From: Alitta virens
Taxonomy: Eukaryota > Annelida > Polychaeta > Phyllodocida > Nereididae
Length of the DNA stretch: 64,000 nucleotides
Direction: 5' to 3'
Assembly: GCA_932294295.1 (NCBI GenBank)
Contig: OW028576.1
Coordinates: 27,783,227-27,847,226, forward strand
The notes below the pieces were generated by a model, which saw only the letters and a program-made list of their open reading frames with translations, searched no databases and had not been told where the DNA came from. The translations under genes were made by a program, and so were the position numbers. Numbering within the stretch: position 1 is the first letter of the stretch; each line of letters begins with the position of its first letter. This document shows positions 1-11,190 of the stretch, piece after piece.

Positions 1-119
1 AGTTGTGACATTCGAATGTGCCGTTCTATATACAGTTTTAGAAATCAGCAGCCAATGTTTGTTTTTGTTAACTGGAATTTTTATTGTTTTAAATTAAAAA
101 TCTACTTTTTTTTTGTACT

Positions 120-2043
120 TTACATAAATAACGCACCCATGGCAATTGGTATTTGAAGAAGCAAGAACATTACAATAAGTACAACAAACAGAAAATCAGC
201 ATTTTCTGTCTTTGTGTCATCATATTTCTTATAATTTCTTTTTCCCCATATGGTATTTGGTATCTTCCTTTCCGCTTCGTATATGACACCTATAAGTTCA
301 CTCGTTTTTGTAGAATAATTCGAACCAACAACGATACTGCACTTTTCTTCCTCGATATCCTTTTCTTCCAATAGCATACCATCGTAACGATTGGGTAATG
401 AACATGGTATTGGAAATCGGAAATTCACTAAAGTAGCAATATCGCAATTGCATATAATGCAGTTTCCTTCTAAATACAAGAACTTAAGTTCAGGCGAGTT
501 ATTCAAAAAGTTCTCTGGTAAATATTTTAGACAATTATTGGAAAGATTCAGCCGAGAAAGTTTTCTTTGATCAAGGAAGAGTCTCTTCGGAACAACAGTC
601 AGATGGTTGCTGCTCAGGTCTATTTCCTTTAAGTTGGTACTCCCGGTAAATGCTCCAATTGGTACATCACTCAGATTGTTGTATTGAAGTTCAATTCTTT
701 CTAAGGCTAACAAACCGCCTACAAAATTGTCTTGTAGCGCTTGTAAATTCATATGCGACAACCGTAAATCTCTCAGTGAATATTTAAACGCTTTCCCAAA
801 TTTGTGTCCAATGTATTCCATATCATTATAACTGATATCCAAAAACTCTAAATACCTTGCAAATCTTGCAAAAACTTCTGATTCTAACTGATATATCTTG
901 TTATGGGACAAATCTAGTACTTCGATCCTCACAGCTTCACCGAAGGTATCTTGTCCTATACTAGTTAATTCATTGTGAGATGCGTTTAAAGAAATGATCT
1001 GGCGTACTTTTGTAAAACTAAAAAAATTCAAATTTTCCAAATTATTCCAGGCAATATTAAGACTATCCAGCGGCATTACATTTCCAAAAATCTCATTTGG
1101 AATTATACTGATGTTTTCTAAATGGATATGTGCTAATTGAAATATATCACTGAACAGCTTGTCAGGTAAACTGTATATATTCTTCAGTGTAATAGTCCCA
1201 CAGTTTAAATCCTCACCGAAAAAACCCTGTCCAATATCATGCACAGATGATAGATCCAGGTAAATATTGTCCATTCTAGGTAACCTTTCCATCATTCTAG
1301 ACGAAATATTTAATAACTTAGGAGCAATTATTCTCAGAGTTTCTAGTTTCCTGTATGAGTTATGCAAGAATGTTTCGGGTAGAAACGAAACTGTGTCCAG
1401 AACAAGCTCAAGGGAAGTCAGTTGACTAAGACCTAATAAGTAATTGTCTGCAATATATGGCTCATGCACCCTCAGGTCAAGTTCCTCTAGTTTTGATAAA
1501 TTTGTAAATGGACTGCCTTCTGCTCGCTCCACCTTTAACCCACTAATCCTTTGAAGCCTTTTCGTGTTTGCAAACTCTACATTTCCCATAAATCCTGTGT
1601 TAGAAACGTCTAAAGTTATTAAACGTGGTAAATCCAAAAATAACTCTGTTATCGAATTGTTCGCTACGCATAATTTTGTTAGATACGGCAGATGCATTAA
1701 CGCAACGCTTCTTAGGTCGTTTCCAGATAAATTTAATTCTCTTAGTCTATTTGGAAGCGGTGGAAGATCACTGAGGTTCCTATTTGAACAGTCAGCTTTT
1801 TTCTCGTCGGGGCTGCAATCGCAAAATGGACAACTGTATACAAAAATAGGAAAAAAGAAAAAAAATCGATATTATTTCTTTAGGATAAATAGTTACATTA
1901 TTCCCAGTCATTTCTGACATAATTATGAAATTTGTCCATTTTTTTTTTTACCTTCGTTTTGCTCTTAGAAGTGGTGTTTTCTGCATAATTCTACTGAAGG
2001 AAGTTAGTATTATGAATAATGCTGATGCGTTTATTACATTCAT
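120..2043 (-). CDS. Leucine-rich-repeat type I membrane protein, two exons
   Basis: Exon 1 runs from the ATG at 2043 to 1952 and encodes a hydrophobic leader (about residues 8-18). The donor is AG|GTAAAA, the intron is 1952-1833 exclusive (about 118 bp) with a long pyrimidine tract and TATACAG acceptor, and exon 2 is 1833-120. Phases match (2 then 1), giving 601 aa. After the junction comes a Cys-rich LRRNT motif (CPFCDC, then DCSNRNL), many LRRs of the LxxLxLSxNxL type, and an LRRCT with CIICNCD. A transmembrane helix forms the last ~24 residues with essentially no cytoplasmic tail. A minus-strand AATAAA lies at 80-85. Such proteins bind ligands at the cell surface (Toll/LRR family in general); the ligand cannot be inferred. 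It sits beside the virus-like island and may be host or captured. No internal break is seen. No TIR domain is present, so it is not a complete Toll receptor. Confidence 0.8.
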
Positions 2044-2220
2044 TTTGCCTATGTCTTTTTGGAATGAAACATACGGTCTTTGATGTACTCCCCCCCCCTC
2101 CTCCTACTTCCCTGGTTAGGGTAATAACAATATTATCAATTGTATCCATTCTCCAATATATATTAAACAACCCATATTTCCGCCCATTTTATTAACTAAT
2201 CCATTACTTTTGCAAAAGAC

Positions 2221-2339
2221 CTCCCACAATGCACTAGTGACGTCATACAGGAGTCATCCTCCCACAATGCACTAGTGACGTCATACAGGAGTCATCCTCC
2301 CACAATGCACTAGTGACGTCATACAGGAGGAGTCATCCT
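2221..2339. repeat. 38-bp tandem repeat, three units, each with TGACGTCA
   Basis: Units start at 2221, 2259 and 2297. Each contains the palindrome TGACGTCA (2238-2245, 2276-2283, 2314-2321), identical to the consensus cyclic-AMP response element. A related fourth copy lies outside the array at 2743-2750, inside a similar CTCCCACAA context. The function is inference; the array lies between the LRR gene and the 3' end of the first viral-type gene. Confidence 0.85.
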
Positions 2340-2601
2340 ACCAAATTTTTATCTCCCACAAAAAAAATTAAAAAGTGCGGGTTAATTGCCGGAATGCTTC
2401 TGGGAGGCCCGACACTGTGGCGGAGAAAGGAGGGTAAAAAAGGGGGCAATGCGGGGTGGTTCATGTTGAGGAGGGGGGGTGGAGAAGGGGGTGGGGGGTT
2501 GTAAAATGCCCCCCCCGTTTTTGTAGAAGTGCAATTTTTTTTGTAATTAGTTAGCGGTAGAGAGGTTCTTGAAATTGGGAGGATTATGGGGGGGGGGAAA
2601 T

Positions 2602-2618
2602 CCAGCAGCAGTAGTAGT

Positions 2619-2667
<49 letters not shown>
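2602..2667. repeat. AGC trinucleotide microsatellite
   Basis: An uninterrupted run of AGC units with a few AGT variants at its left end. It is preceded by a G run (2588-2597). The surrounding 2340-2860 stretch is G/C-homopolymer rich and shows no convincing gene. Confidence 0.95.
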
Positions 2668-2669
<2 letters not shown>

Positions 2670-2870
2670 GTGCGTGGTGACAGTGGTGGTCATCGTTTGC
2701 GAATTATTTAAAGGCCTCTCCCACAAAACCCCAGTTAAGTAGTGACGTCATGAAGGTGTAGTTGACCTCATCCTCAGTAAAGTAGTGCATACATTTTTTT
2801 CATCTCACCCCCCCCCCCCCATATTGTTGCAGGATGGTGGTTTGAGAAGAATCGATGATTGCCTAGCTCA

Positions 2871-5080
2871 TCATCCGGGTATCATGCGATCTGTAAAGTC
2901 ACTGGCGGTAGCTGTCTCCTCCTCCTCCTGCTGTGTGGTGGTGGTGTTGTTGTGAAGCTGTTGCATAATGTCATAAATAAACGAGCGGCGGTTGTCGGAG
3001 GAGTCGAGTTGTTGCTGCTTGAGCTTGTCGGGGGAGACTTGTACGAGATCTACTCTGACTCTATAGTTGACTGGTAACTGAAAGAAATCTCTCATGTTGT
3101 TGCATTTATAGGGAAAGGATGTAAAGTTGATGTAGGTGTCGGGTTCTTGGCATTCGTTCATGATATAGGTGGTAATTTGTTGGGTTAACCACTGGTTGCG
3201 TTGTTTTATATTGGTAAAGAAGCCTATCAAACTAATGTAGGCTGCTTGGGCTTGGAATAAAATGTTGCCGGCGGAAGCTCTGATGGTAGCGAGTTTGTCA
3301 TGAGTGGTCCACCTAATTCCTGCTTGGTCAACGTCCGAGACATTAATGGGGATGGCAGCGGAGTTGATTTTATGCTTACTTATGGTGTCCATCCTGAACA
3401 TATAAATGCCAAAGGTGTTGAAGAAAGCCTTTCTGTCGGGCCTGTTGAGAAAAAAGGTCGGATTGCTCATACCGGGTTTTTCATGGTCCGAGTCGGCTTC
3501 AGCGGGGATATATTGGAAACTTTTTTCGGATTCCGTTACTCCGAGCATGGTGTAGAACAAGAGCCCTGGAAATGCCTCTGCGGTTGATGCGTATCTTACC
3601 GTGTCTTGGACTTTGTCGTGATACATGCACTTGTCTATGATAAAGCTAGGATTGAGTGCGTTTCCCTGCTGCTGCCGAAATGCGCAGATGGTTGCTGCAG
3701 TTGAAACGAGCATGGCGTAAACCCTTTGAACGCACGAGAGGTGTCCTATCTTTTCCGATCATTGAGCATTGACCTTTTCGGGTTGAGAGGGGTTCATTTC
3801 CTTGTAGAAGGAGGAAAACTCTTTGACAGCCAATTCATCAAAATTTAACAAGTGCCCTATAGGTGAGAGCATACATGTGTCTCCTCCTCTCTGTTGCATT
3901 TTGGATAGCCCCCCGAAGACGGCTAAATTGTATTTCCTTTTGTACAGAAGGAGATTGTCTATAACGTCATTTGTGAGACCCAACATAATAGCTCGGGGAA
4001 CAGCCGCTGCTTCTTTTGTCCATTTTTGACCGCTCAACACCTTCCTCTGCAAGACCAAACTCTGCTTATTGCTTGCGTTGAAAAATAAGCCATTTGTAAA
4101 AGAGTTTATTATACTTTTCGCTGCGTTCTCAACCGCCTCCACTGATAACTTATGATGGGATCCTGTCATGAAGTTGGACGGCTTTGTCAGGAATTCGGCG
4201 TAATCAACATTTGGTGATGTGCGCATGGATTAATGAATGAAAATCTCGAAGTCTGTGTAGGTCGTTGGACACATTTGTAAATCTCTGATGGGTTGGAAGG
4301 GGATTGAAGTAAAAAGAGAGGAAAAACAGACCAAATGGTAGCCTATGTCGAATGTGTATGTTTTAATGATTTTGGGTGACACGCTTAGATCTTCCGATAT
4401 CACATTACACATATCCCTTGTGAAGAAGACGTTTTCCACAGTTCGTGGCAGAGGATAATGGGCTATACCGATGTTGTTAGCTCTCTCGTAGACATACAAG
4501 AAATCCCTAACCCACTGACTGGGTTGAGCTTTGACCGAGATATCGATCTTTACTGATGGTTTGGTCAAAGCCACCATACGTCTCCTTTGATCCAATTTTC
4601 TACCCATTTCTATCAGTTCCCTTTTCATATGACTGTGCTGCTGCAGATAAGGCGAGATCAATAAATTTGTGTACTCAGCATCATCCAGCTCTTCATCTCT
4701 GGCTAGAAATTGGGTGGTGAAAAACCCGGATGATATTTTGTCCATGGCTTTGAAATCGGCACCGGCTAACCGGTGGGCTGCAATATTGAGGTCTTCCCAT
4801 GTCATACTTTGTATAAACTCCTCTCTTTGTATGCCTGTAGTGGTCTTTTCGGGCTCATTTCTTTCATCAGAAGGAATACCTCCAAAGGTGTAATGATAGC
4901 CGATTGTAATAAAAGGTCATGGTGTTGTCTTTTTAATTCGGCTAGTGATTCTTCAAGGGCTAATACGTTGCCTATGTTATCTAAGTACTTTTTTGAATAT
5001 TCCCCAGCGGCTTTATTTAATCTTTGTCTTCCAAACACACCGCCGGCTGCTTTGCCAACCTCACTATTTCTTGCAGTCAT
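2871..5080 (-). pseudogene. Virus-like gene of unknown function, broken by one frameshift and two stops
   Basis: The reading starts at ATG 5080. From 4805 down to 2871 a single frame is open except for an in-frame TAA at 4230-4232 and an in-frame TGA at 3759-3761; the three segments look like one protein of about 645 codons. The first 92 codons (5080-4802) are in a different frame, and the downstream frame stays open to about 4915, so a frameshift probably lies between 4805 and 4915. The alternative is two genes overlapping as ATGA at 4805-4802. No membrane segment is visible; the C-terminus is Gln/Thr/Glu rich. I recognise no family; a structural or tegument protein is possible but not shown. 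It is divergent from the membrane-protein gene starting at 5079. Confidence 0.6.
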
Positions 5081-6091
5081 GAATCGGCTTATAAACTCAT
5101 TGTCCCCTCACATTGATGCTGAAATAATAGATTTGTATGATGATGATGAGGTCAATGATTATGACAATTATTATGACAGTGATGTCAAAAGATTATCTTG
5201 GTGTAGTGAAGAAAAAGAACCAAATAATGATGATGTTGTCATCGATGATGATGATGCTGCTGAAGATGGTGTCTCTCTGTCAGGAAGTATTAATTCTGAC
5301 ATAAAAGAAGGCATGTTCTTAGAGTGTCAACAATTATTTATTGCGAAAAAGAAAACCTTACTAAGATATTTAGCATTTTGTGCAATATTGGATGTAACAT
5401 GGCTTATTCTTTTGTGTTTTGCCATTCACATACACAAAGATTTCAGGCAAAATTGTAACATCGACAATAATTTTGGTTTAATGGGTATCAGTTTATTGTC
5501 TCTTTTATTGATACGTTACACCGTATACATTTTGTTCATTCTGTCCGCAATTTGGCAATTTTGGAAGTTTAGGAATTCGCCTCTGCAAAACGTTTCTTAT
5601 AGCTGTGAGATCATGAAGAAATGTACAAGCGATCTCATAGGTGATGACAGCCTGAATCATGAGAGTGACATGGGAGCTATCAGAGCTTCAATCAACATGG
5701 CTAGGGATCTGAAATCATTTAATGATATCAAAATGTTGACATGGGCAAGGACTGATCAAACTGGCTCTACCAACATTGCACAAGCCCAAAATTAAAGGAG
5801 CTTTGCACCTACATCAACAGTGTTGGTCCTTCGGATAATAAGAGAACCAGTGCTCAATCAACCCCGATTAGAAACCTCCTCGGGGTTTGTAATACCGGTT
5901 ATGAAGTCATACCACTGCTGTGTGTCATAATTTTTATTGCATCGGGAGCAGAACAACATTCCATACTAAGCCCAATAGACTGGCAAGCATGCCATAAGTC
6001 ATTATACTTCAATTGGACCATTTTAGCTGTTTTTATTGTACACAATACCATGTGCACTATAGCATTTTTAATAACAGTGGTCAGTGAGTAA
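5079..6091 (+). pseudogene. Four-span membrane protein with acidic N-terminus, frameshifted
   Basis: The first frame runs from ATG 5079 to TAA 5793-5795: an Asp-rich N-terminal region (DDDEV, DDDDAAED), then two hydrophobic segments around 5360-5430 and 5480-5570. Immediately downstream, another frame (open from about 5790 to TAA 6089-6091) encodes two more hydrophobic helices (5910-5945 and 6015-6085) and no start near its beginning. I read this as one ~336-codon gene with a frameshift near 5770-5795. Its start codon overlaps that of the minus-strand neighbour. It converges on the 6095-6892 gene with only 3 bp between stop codons. A viral envelope or membrane protein is likely; the family is not recognised. 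The upstream extension of this frame is a shadow of the opposite gene. Confidence 0.6.
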
Positions 6092-6094
6092 AGC

Positions 6095-6892
6095 TTAAAG
6101 ATTCAAAAACCATTTGTTTTTATTGACACCTTCCAGATAAATTATGATGAAAATCCACCAAAATAGCAGAAACCACGCTATTATCTCAAACAAATTCATC
6201 AAAACACTACATCGAGGTGGCTTCCTTTTTGTTGTGCATTGAATTATCCCGGGAAGCAAGAAAGCAGTATAATCTAGGATGAATAAACCTAGTGCTCCTG
6301 TTAAGGATAATAACATCAAAAGTGTGGGTTGGCATTCTTTTAACGATGGCCATTCTTTTCTGGTATATAACAGGCAATGGATAAATAGAGATGTCAGCAG
6401 TATAAACCCAAGTACCAATAGCAGTCCAATAATCCAGTAGAATCTTTCGTGAAGTGTTTTATTTGGCTTTGGACTCTTCGCGTGGTGGCTTATGAATGTC
6501 AGCACCAAGAACAGTAAGAAATAAAATGATATTCCCACCCATGCAGCAATCGATGTAGACTGATGCGTGTGGTAGAAACCCACAGGTATTTTACTATCAT
6601 TTTTCCGATAAATCGACCCACTATCATCGTTTTTTACTGCCGACCTGCAATTAGCGCAACATCTCTGTTCACCATAGCAATGCAAAACTCGATTTAAAGA
6701 ACAATGTAGCTTCAATTCCTCAATTGTCATCTTCGTGTGGTGTTTGTCAGGAATACATGCAGCAAACTTTTTGCATATTCCATCATGTCGGAAGTGCAAA
6801 ATATTTAATTCCTGCCTCATGGAAAAAAACATGAAATAAATACTTAGTCCAGCAGTAGCCAGGAGATGCATTAAGACAACTAATCGAAACAT
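6095..6892 (-). CDS. Multispan membrane protein with Cys-rich ectodomain
   Basis: 265 aa, apparently intact. An N-terminal signal/TM segment (residues 4-24) is followed by a Cys-rich region (about residues 38-85, including HCYGEQRCCANC) that would be extracytoplasmic, then four long hydrophobic helices (about 112-134, 150-175, 192-218, 232-254). The layout suggests an envelope glycoprotein-like or tetraspan membrane protein of the virus-like island. N-glycosylation sequons are few (for example NDS near residue 97). The start shares two bases with the plus-strand gene at 6891. Family not recognised. Confidence 0.65.
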   Translation of the reverse strand: MFRLVVLMHLLATAGLSIYFMFFSMRQELNILHFRHDGICKKFAACIPDKHHTKMTIEELKLHCSLNRVLHCYGEQRCCANCRSAVKNDDSGSIYRKNDSKIPVGFYHTHQSTSIAAWVGISFYFLLFLVLTFISHHAKSPKPNKTLHERFYWIIGLLLVLGFILLTSLFIHCLLYTRKEWPSLKECQPTLLMLLSLTGALGLFILDYTAFLLPGIIQCTTKRKPPRCSVLMNLFEIIAWFLLFWWIFIIIYLEGVNKNKWFLNL

Positions 6893-8263
6893 GGCTGCAA
6901 TTTCTGATGCTAGTTATATGCCCAAACGAAGTAATAGAACATTTCAATACATCTACATATCCGATAAATTCCTGCGGAACCAAAATGCTCCTAAAGGGAG
7001 AAAAATAGATGAAGGAAATTGTAGTATATTGACCAGCCTTTCTCGATGTAATTTGGCATTCCAATTGTGTGGTTTGAGTGTGGAAACTATACGTAAAAAC
7101 GTATTAACTCGGTCGAGAGAAAGTGGTGTCGGAGTAGACATCACTTTTATCGATTTGGTTCACGTATCAACACTCTGGAAGAACTGAGAAATATCAAAGT
7201 TAATTATGAAGAGATGAGTTTATCACCCATATGTGAATACCTTCATGGTGTGCTGACTGAATATGTTGAGGATTATTTCAGCATTTCGAAAAACTTGTAC
7301 ACTCGTGGACCTGTCAGGATTTTGACTCAATTATTACAACCATACGGTGTGGTGTCCACAAATAAAGACGTTGTGTCTTATATTCCGAAGTTGGAGAGAT
7401 TGAAAACCGCCGTTTTAACGACTGGGAAAATATATGTCACTCAAGCGTTTCCTTTGATTTTACCAGCGGATAAAGTGGGGGGGTTGACTAGTTTTAAATT
7501 TGCCCAGAACTTTGAGGATTCATCTAGTTTGTTTTTAGTTATAGGACCTTGGGATGAAATTCTTTGTGGTAGTTTGGGTGATAAGTTAATAGACAAACCG
7601 TCTGCCTCTAAAAGCAGTTGTAGAGAAAGACAAGTTAAAGACGTGAAAGTTTTAGATCAGGCGTATACAGCAGCATTTTTCTTTGGAGAATCTGGGGATA
7701 GCACGACTAAAATTGTGGAAGATGTCATAAGACGTTGCCGTCTTCACAAAGAATATCCGTATACAGAAACTCAGTATAGAGAAATTGCCGCCATCAAATT
7801 GGGGACTATTCCTTTCGTCAGTAAAAATACCCTGCTCAAACAGGTGAATGACTATGGTGTTTTGAGTACAGTACAAATAGACCACTTTAATTTTCATCCA
7901 GAACAGGAATGGACCTATCAGGTATTCACATACGATTTAGACTATGACGAGGTAGTAGGGGAAGCATTACAGCTTGGTCACGTACCGGATGATCATGAAA
8001 TTTACAGTTTCAAAGAGCTTATGAACTCTCGTCGAAAAAGACCTTCGGATAGTCAATATGAAGACCATGGGAAGCTTTCCAAATCCGAGGAAATCCCCCA
8101 AAAAACACCTCCCATTGCATCAGCTTCACGTTTAAAAAAGACAGAGGTTATCGCACGGCAGATTCCGCCTATTTCTGAAGCGTTATACACCAACATGAGG
8201 AAATCTAGTAGTAGAACATCAAACATTCCTACCGATATTATAACAGGTGACATTCAAAAATGA
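6891..8263 (+). pseudogene. Virus-like protein of about 457 codons, one frameshift
   Basis: The first frame runs from ATG 6891 to TGA 7185-7187 (98 codons). A second frame, open from about 7097 through TGA 8261-8263, continues with protein-like sequence upstream of its first ATG at 7214 (TLEELRNIKVNYEEM), so a single indel between about 7100 and 7187 splits one gene. The C-terminal ~90 residues are Ser/Pro/Lys-rich and look disordered. No membrane segment. The stop overlaps the next start as ATGA. A capsid or tegument role would fit the neighbourhood but no family motif is visible. Confidence 0.6.
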
Positions 8264-9012
8264 ATTTTTTATCGTCAGAAGCAAACATTGGTGGATATAA
8301 GGTAGATCATGGGTCTCACGTTGTAAGGAAGGCGCTTGAAATATTGCAGAATGGAAAACGTAAAAAAAATGACGAAAACACTGACCTCATAAACGCATAT
8401 CCTCTCTTAGACAGGCAACTGGTTGATTTCGTTAAACAACCCCATAAACTGCTTCTGTACTCAAATGTATTTGTAGAAAACACACCGAAATCCGTAAATC
8501 ACGGTTACAGTTTGTTACCTTTATTCAATTACACTGATAAAAATACAGGTGAATTTGTAAAGAATTACATCAATCCCTTTACCATGCGTTTTGAAATGAA
8601 GAACACGGATGATGCATACAAGTTACAGGCCGTATTTGGTCAGTACGAGTGCAGAATTTTTGTTCATCACATGTTATTAACACCTATTGAGAGTGTTGAA
8701 ACTCTGATAAGACTATCTAATGACAGGGTAGAGATTGAAAAGAGAGCTCCTATATCAGTCACAATTTTCTTGGACATAGGAGTGCATTTAAGCAATTTAA
8801 TGTATGCCTTAAAAATGTGTCAAAAAACGTCGTTATTGGATATGAATGTCATTAAAAATGGCAAGATGAGCGTTTCATTAACGGACAAGTATTTTACAGT
8901 CATCTTTGGAACTTCAGTGCCGCCAATAGATAACCATGAGGAGCTTCATGATCATTTTAAAGACAGTGTTTTTAAAGTTATAAATCATAAATTATGGCAG
9001 TGCGCTCAGTGA
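8260..9012 (+). CDS. Intact virus-like soluble protein, unknown function
   Basis: 250 aa, start ATG 8260 overlapping the TGA of the upstream gene (ATGA), an arrangement usual in compact viral genomes. Mixed alpha/beta composition, no signal peptide, no membrane helix, no zinc motif. It is codirectional with the preceding 457-codon gene and the following acidic protein. The size is near that of small herpesvirus capsid triplex subunits, but this is only a size resemblance and I do not assign it. Confidence 0.6.
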   Translation: MNFLSSEANIGGYKVDHGSHVVRKALEILQNGKRKKNDENTDLINAYPLLDRQLVDFVKQPHKLLLYSNVFVENTPKSVNHGYSLLPLFNYTDKNTGEFVKNYINPFTMRFEMKNTDDAYKLQAVFGQYECRIFVHHMLLTPIESVETLIRLSNDRVEIEKRAPISVTIFLDIGVHLSNLMYALKMCQKTSLLDMNVIKNGKMSVSLTDKYFTVIFGTSVPPIDNHEELHDHFKDSVFKVINHKLWQCAQ

Positions 9013-9167
9013 GCATTGAGGGTGGGGCTGACCTCTAATTTATGCTAATCTGCACTCTCCTCCCCCCTAAAGGGCCTCTCCATATGTATAATAGGCTGGT
9101 GAACATCCTAATATGCCCAGTTCCAACAAAAACAGGGCACTGCAAAGGGCATTATTACTTCGTTCAC

Positions 9168-9929
9168 ATGGATCAGTTTGGTGAAGATATAGCATACTTA
9201 TACTTACCCAGTGACGAGGAAGGCTGTTTCTCAGAGGAGGAGGGTGAGGATGTAAAGGAGGAGTGCCCAGAAATTTCTGAGAAAAAGGAAGAACAGCAGG
9301 ATATTGACATGGATGCGGAGGATGAGGAGGAGGAAGGGTGTTTAAAATCTGATCATGAAAAAAACTCTGAGGAAGAACACTACGAGAAACAAATTTCGCT
9401 TAGGAAGCAAGCTAGATATTTGCGACGTCACGTAAAACTCGCTAAGCCCCCAATATTGGTCAACAAATATGTGCATCAGTACGACATTGATATTAGTTCT
9501 AAGGATGGCGACTGGGATAATGTATCTTACTGGGGACTTCCCTTTCACAAATCTATTACCGATGATATCAAAGATACATATACAAGTTACCTGAAACACG
9601 ATTCAGAGAGAATGAAAAATCTTCCAGGATTAAGTGGAAAGAGGCTGGGATGTCGAGTTACATATAAATCACACGGACTGGTGATCCGAAAGTTATTTAA
9701 GGAAAGGGGCATAACAGAACGGCAGTGCAAAACATGGAAAAAAACGTGTGCCATGCCGGAATTTTTGCATCCAGTAGAGGTCTCTGCCATTAAGCGGATG
9801 GAAACCAGAGACAGTAATCGAAGAAAGGAACACTCGTTAAGTCAGAGGCGTGGCTTCCATCACAAATTACAGGATTATGACAAACTGTCTTCCCGAAATC
9901 ATGGACGTGGAAATTATTCCAAATGTTGA
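9168..9929 (+). CDS. Acidic/basic bipartite protein, unknown function
   Basis: 253 aa from the ATG at 9168. The frame is open from 9042, but the first 42 codons look like leader sequence and the ATG at 9168 starts the compositionally distinct protein. Residues about 16-85 are extremely Asp/Glu-rich; residues 95-253 are Lys/Arg-rich with several HRR/KRR clusters and no membrane segment. This suggests a nuclear, nucleic-acid-associated or tegument-like protein; no family is recognised. A poly(A) signal AATAAA follows at 10059-10064. Confidence 0.6.
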   Translation: MDQFGEDIAYLYLPSDEEGCFSEEEGEDVKEECPEISEKKEEQQDIDMDAEDEEEEGCLKSDHEKNSEEEHYEKQISLRKQARYLRRHVKLAKPPILVNKYVHQYDIDISSKDGDWDNVSYWGLPFHKSITDDIKDTYTSYLKHDSERMKNLPGLSGKRLGCRVTYKSHGLVIRKLFKERGITERQCKTWKKTCAMPEFLHPVEVSAIKRMETRDSNRRKEHSLSQRRGFHHKLQDYDKLSSRNHGRGNYSKC

Positions 9930-10058
9930 ACGTTCGAAAGAAATTACACTATTATGAGAAGATATTTCTTGCACACTAGTAGTGGAGATTGTTCAAAATA
10001 TTTAACGCTTTTTTTTAATTGAATGTTTGCTGTATTGATTAATGTATAATGAATCAGA

Positions 10059-10109
10059 AATAAATGATTTACTACAAAAAAGCTTTTTTTGGTTTTTTCA
10101 ACTTTTATT
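10059..10109. terminator. Convergent poly(A) signals
   Basis: A plus-strand AATAAA at 10059-10064 serves the gene ending at 9929. The minus-strand AATAAA (TTTATT at 10104-10109) overlaps the TAA stop (10110-10108) of the opposite gene, so the two transcription units end about 40 bp apart. Confidence 0.65.
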
Positions 10110-11144
10110 AAGCGCATGTAACAATATCTGAGACTTTTATTAGCGGCGGTTCATGAACTGTCTTTTCCACGACCCAAATTGAGCCATGCCATACTATTTT
10201 GTAGTCTTCAAAAGGTGATTCATCACTCAAGTACAAATGTTTATGTCCATGGATGTTGATTATGGGTGCGAAGAAATCAATTTCATTTTTGATTCTACCA
10301 TTCATAGACATTGGTGTTTTAGAAATACCCAAGAATGTCATTGTACTCAAGAGCCCCTCCTTGCCTTCTGCCGCATAAACAGTTTCTGATGAAGCATCCA
10401 CATAGTTTCTTGTTTAATACCTAAGATACAACATATGCACATCTTCGGTGTCATATTCAATATTGAGGTACTTCCGTTATCGAACTGGTGGGCATCAGTT
10501 TTGTCTTTATTCTTGTCAAATGGGTCCAGGTTCATAACTGATATAATCGTATCTATCAATTCTATTAAAGAATCATGATTAGTGGCTTCTAAACATGCTC
10601 CAGCGGTGAATAGATTCAACAAAACTGGACTCAGAGCTATCGGCCCAGCTCTACCCACCTGGGGATACAAATAACGATACACGCAAGACAGCTCTTGGTT
10701 GCATGTTGAGTCTAAGATGTTTCTCACACATTCTATCTTACATGAGTCAAAGTCTCTCCCTATAATATTTAGCAGAGGATTTAACATGGTTTCGCTTCTG
10801 TTCGGGTCCAATAAGGGTGAGAGATCATCTATGCAGTAGAATGCCTCATTATATTTACATTGGCCAAACCAGGGGGGTGCTGTCAACAAGTCTATCATTA
10901 TCTCATCATCCTCCACTTCTGCTTCTCCAACTTGTTTATCCAGAAACAACATAATGTCCTCAAAATATTTCGTCATGGCTTTTACGGATTGATTTGTTAC
11001 ACATGCTGGTGTGTTTTCTCCCTTTGCCGTTTGAAACACGTACATGTCTGTAGCATCTTTACTTGGAATCAATCTGACCGGTTCAGCCAAATCTGCTGTT
11101 GCTTTCACAGCATCTTCTAGAATTGTGGGGACTGCTTCAGCCAT
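10108..11144 (-). pseudogene. Virus-like protein of about 345 codons, one frameshift
   Basis: The first frame runs from ATG 11144 (MAEAVPTILED) to 10347. The second runs from about 10405 to TAA 10108-10110 and has no ATG near its start, so one gene has been split by an indel around 10350-10405. The product has no membrane helix, contains several Cys (CKIECVRNIL, CICCILG) and looks globular. Family not recognised. It lies 46 bp downstream of the stop of the gene fragment at 11191. Confidence 0.55.
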
Positions 11145-11190
11145 GGTAGTTCAAAACTAAATGAGGACTATGGATATAGTTTGTTGTCTT

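Noticed and set aside
4773..5078. Upstream extension of the plus-strand membrane-protein frame
   Set aside because: It is antisense to the minus-strand gene and lacks its own signals; the ATG at 5079 begins the compositionally distinct acidic protein.
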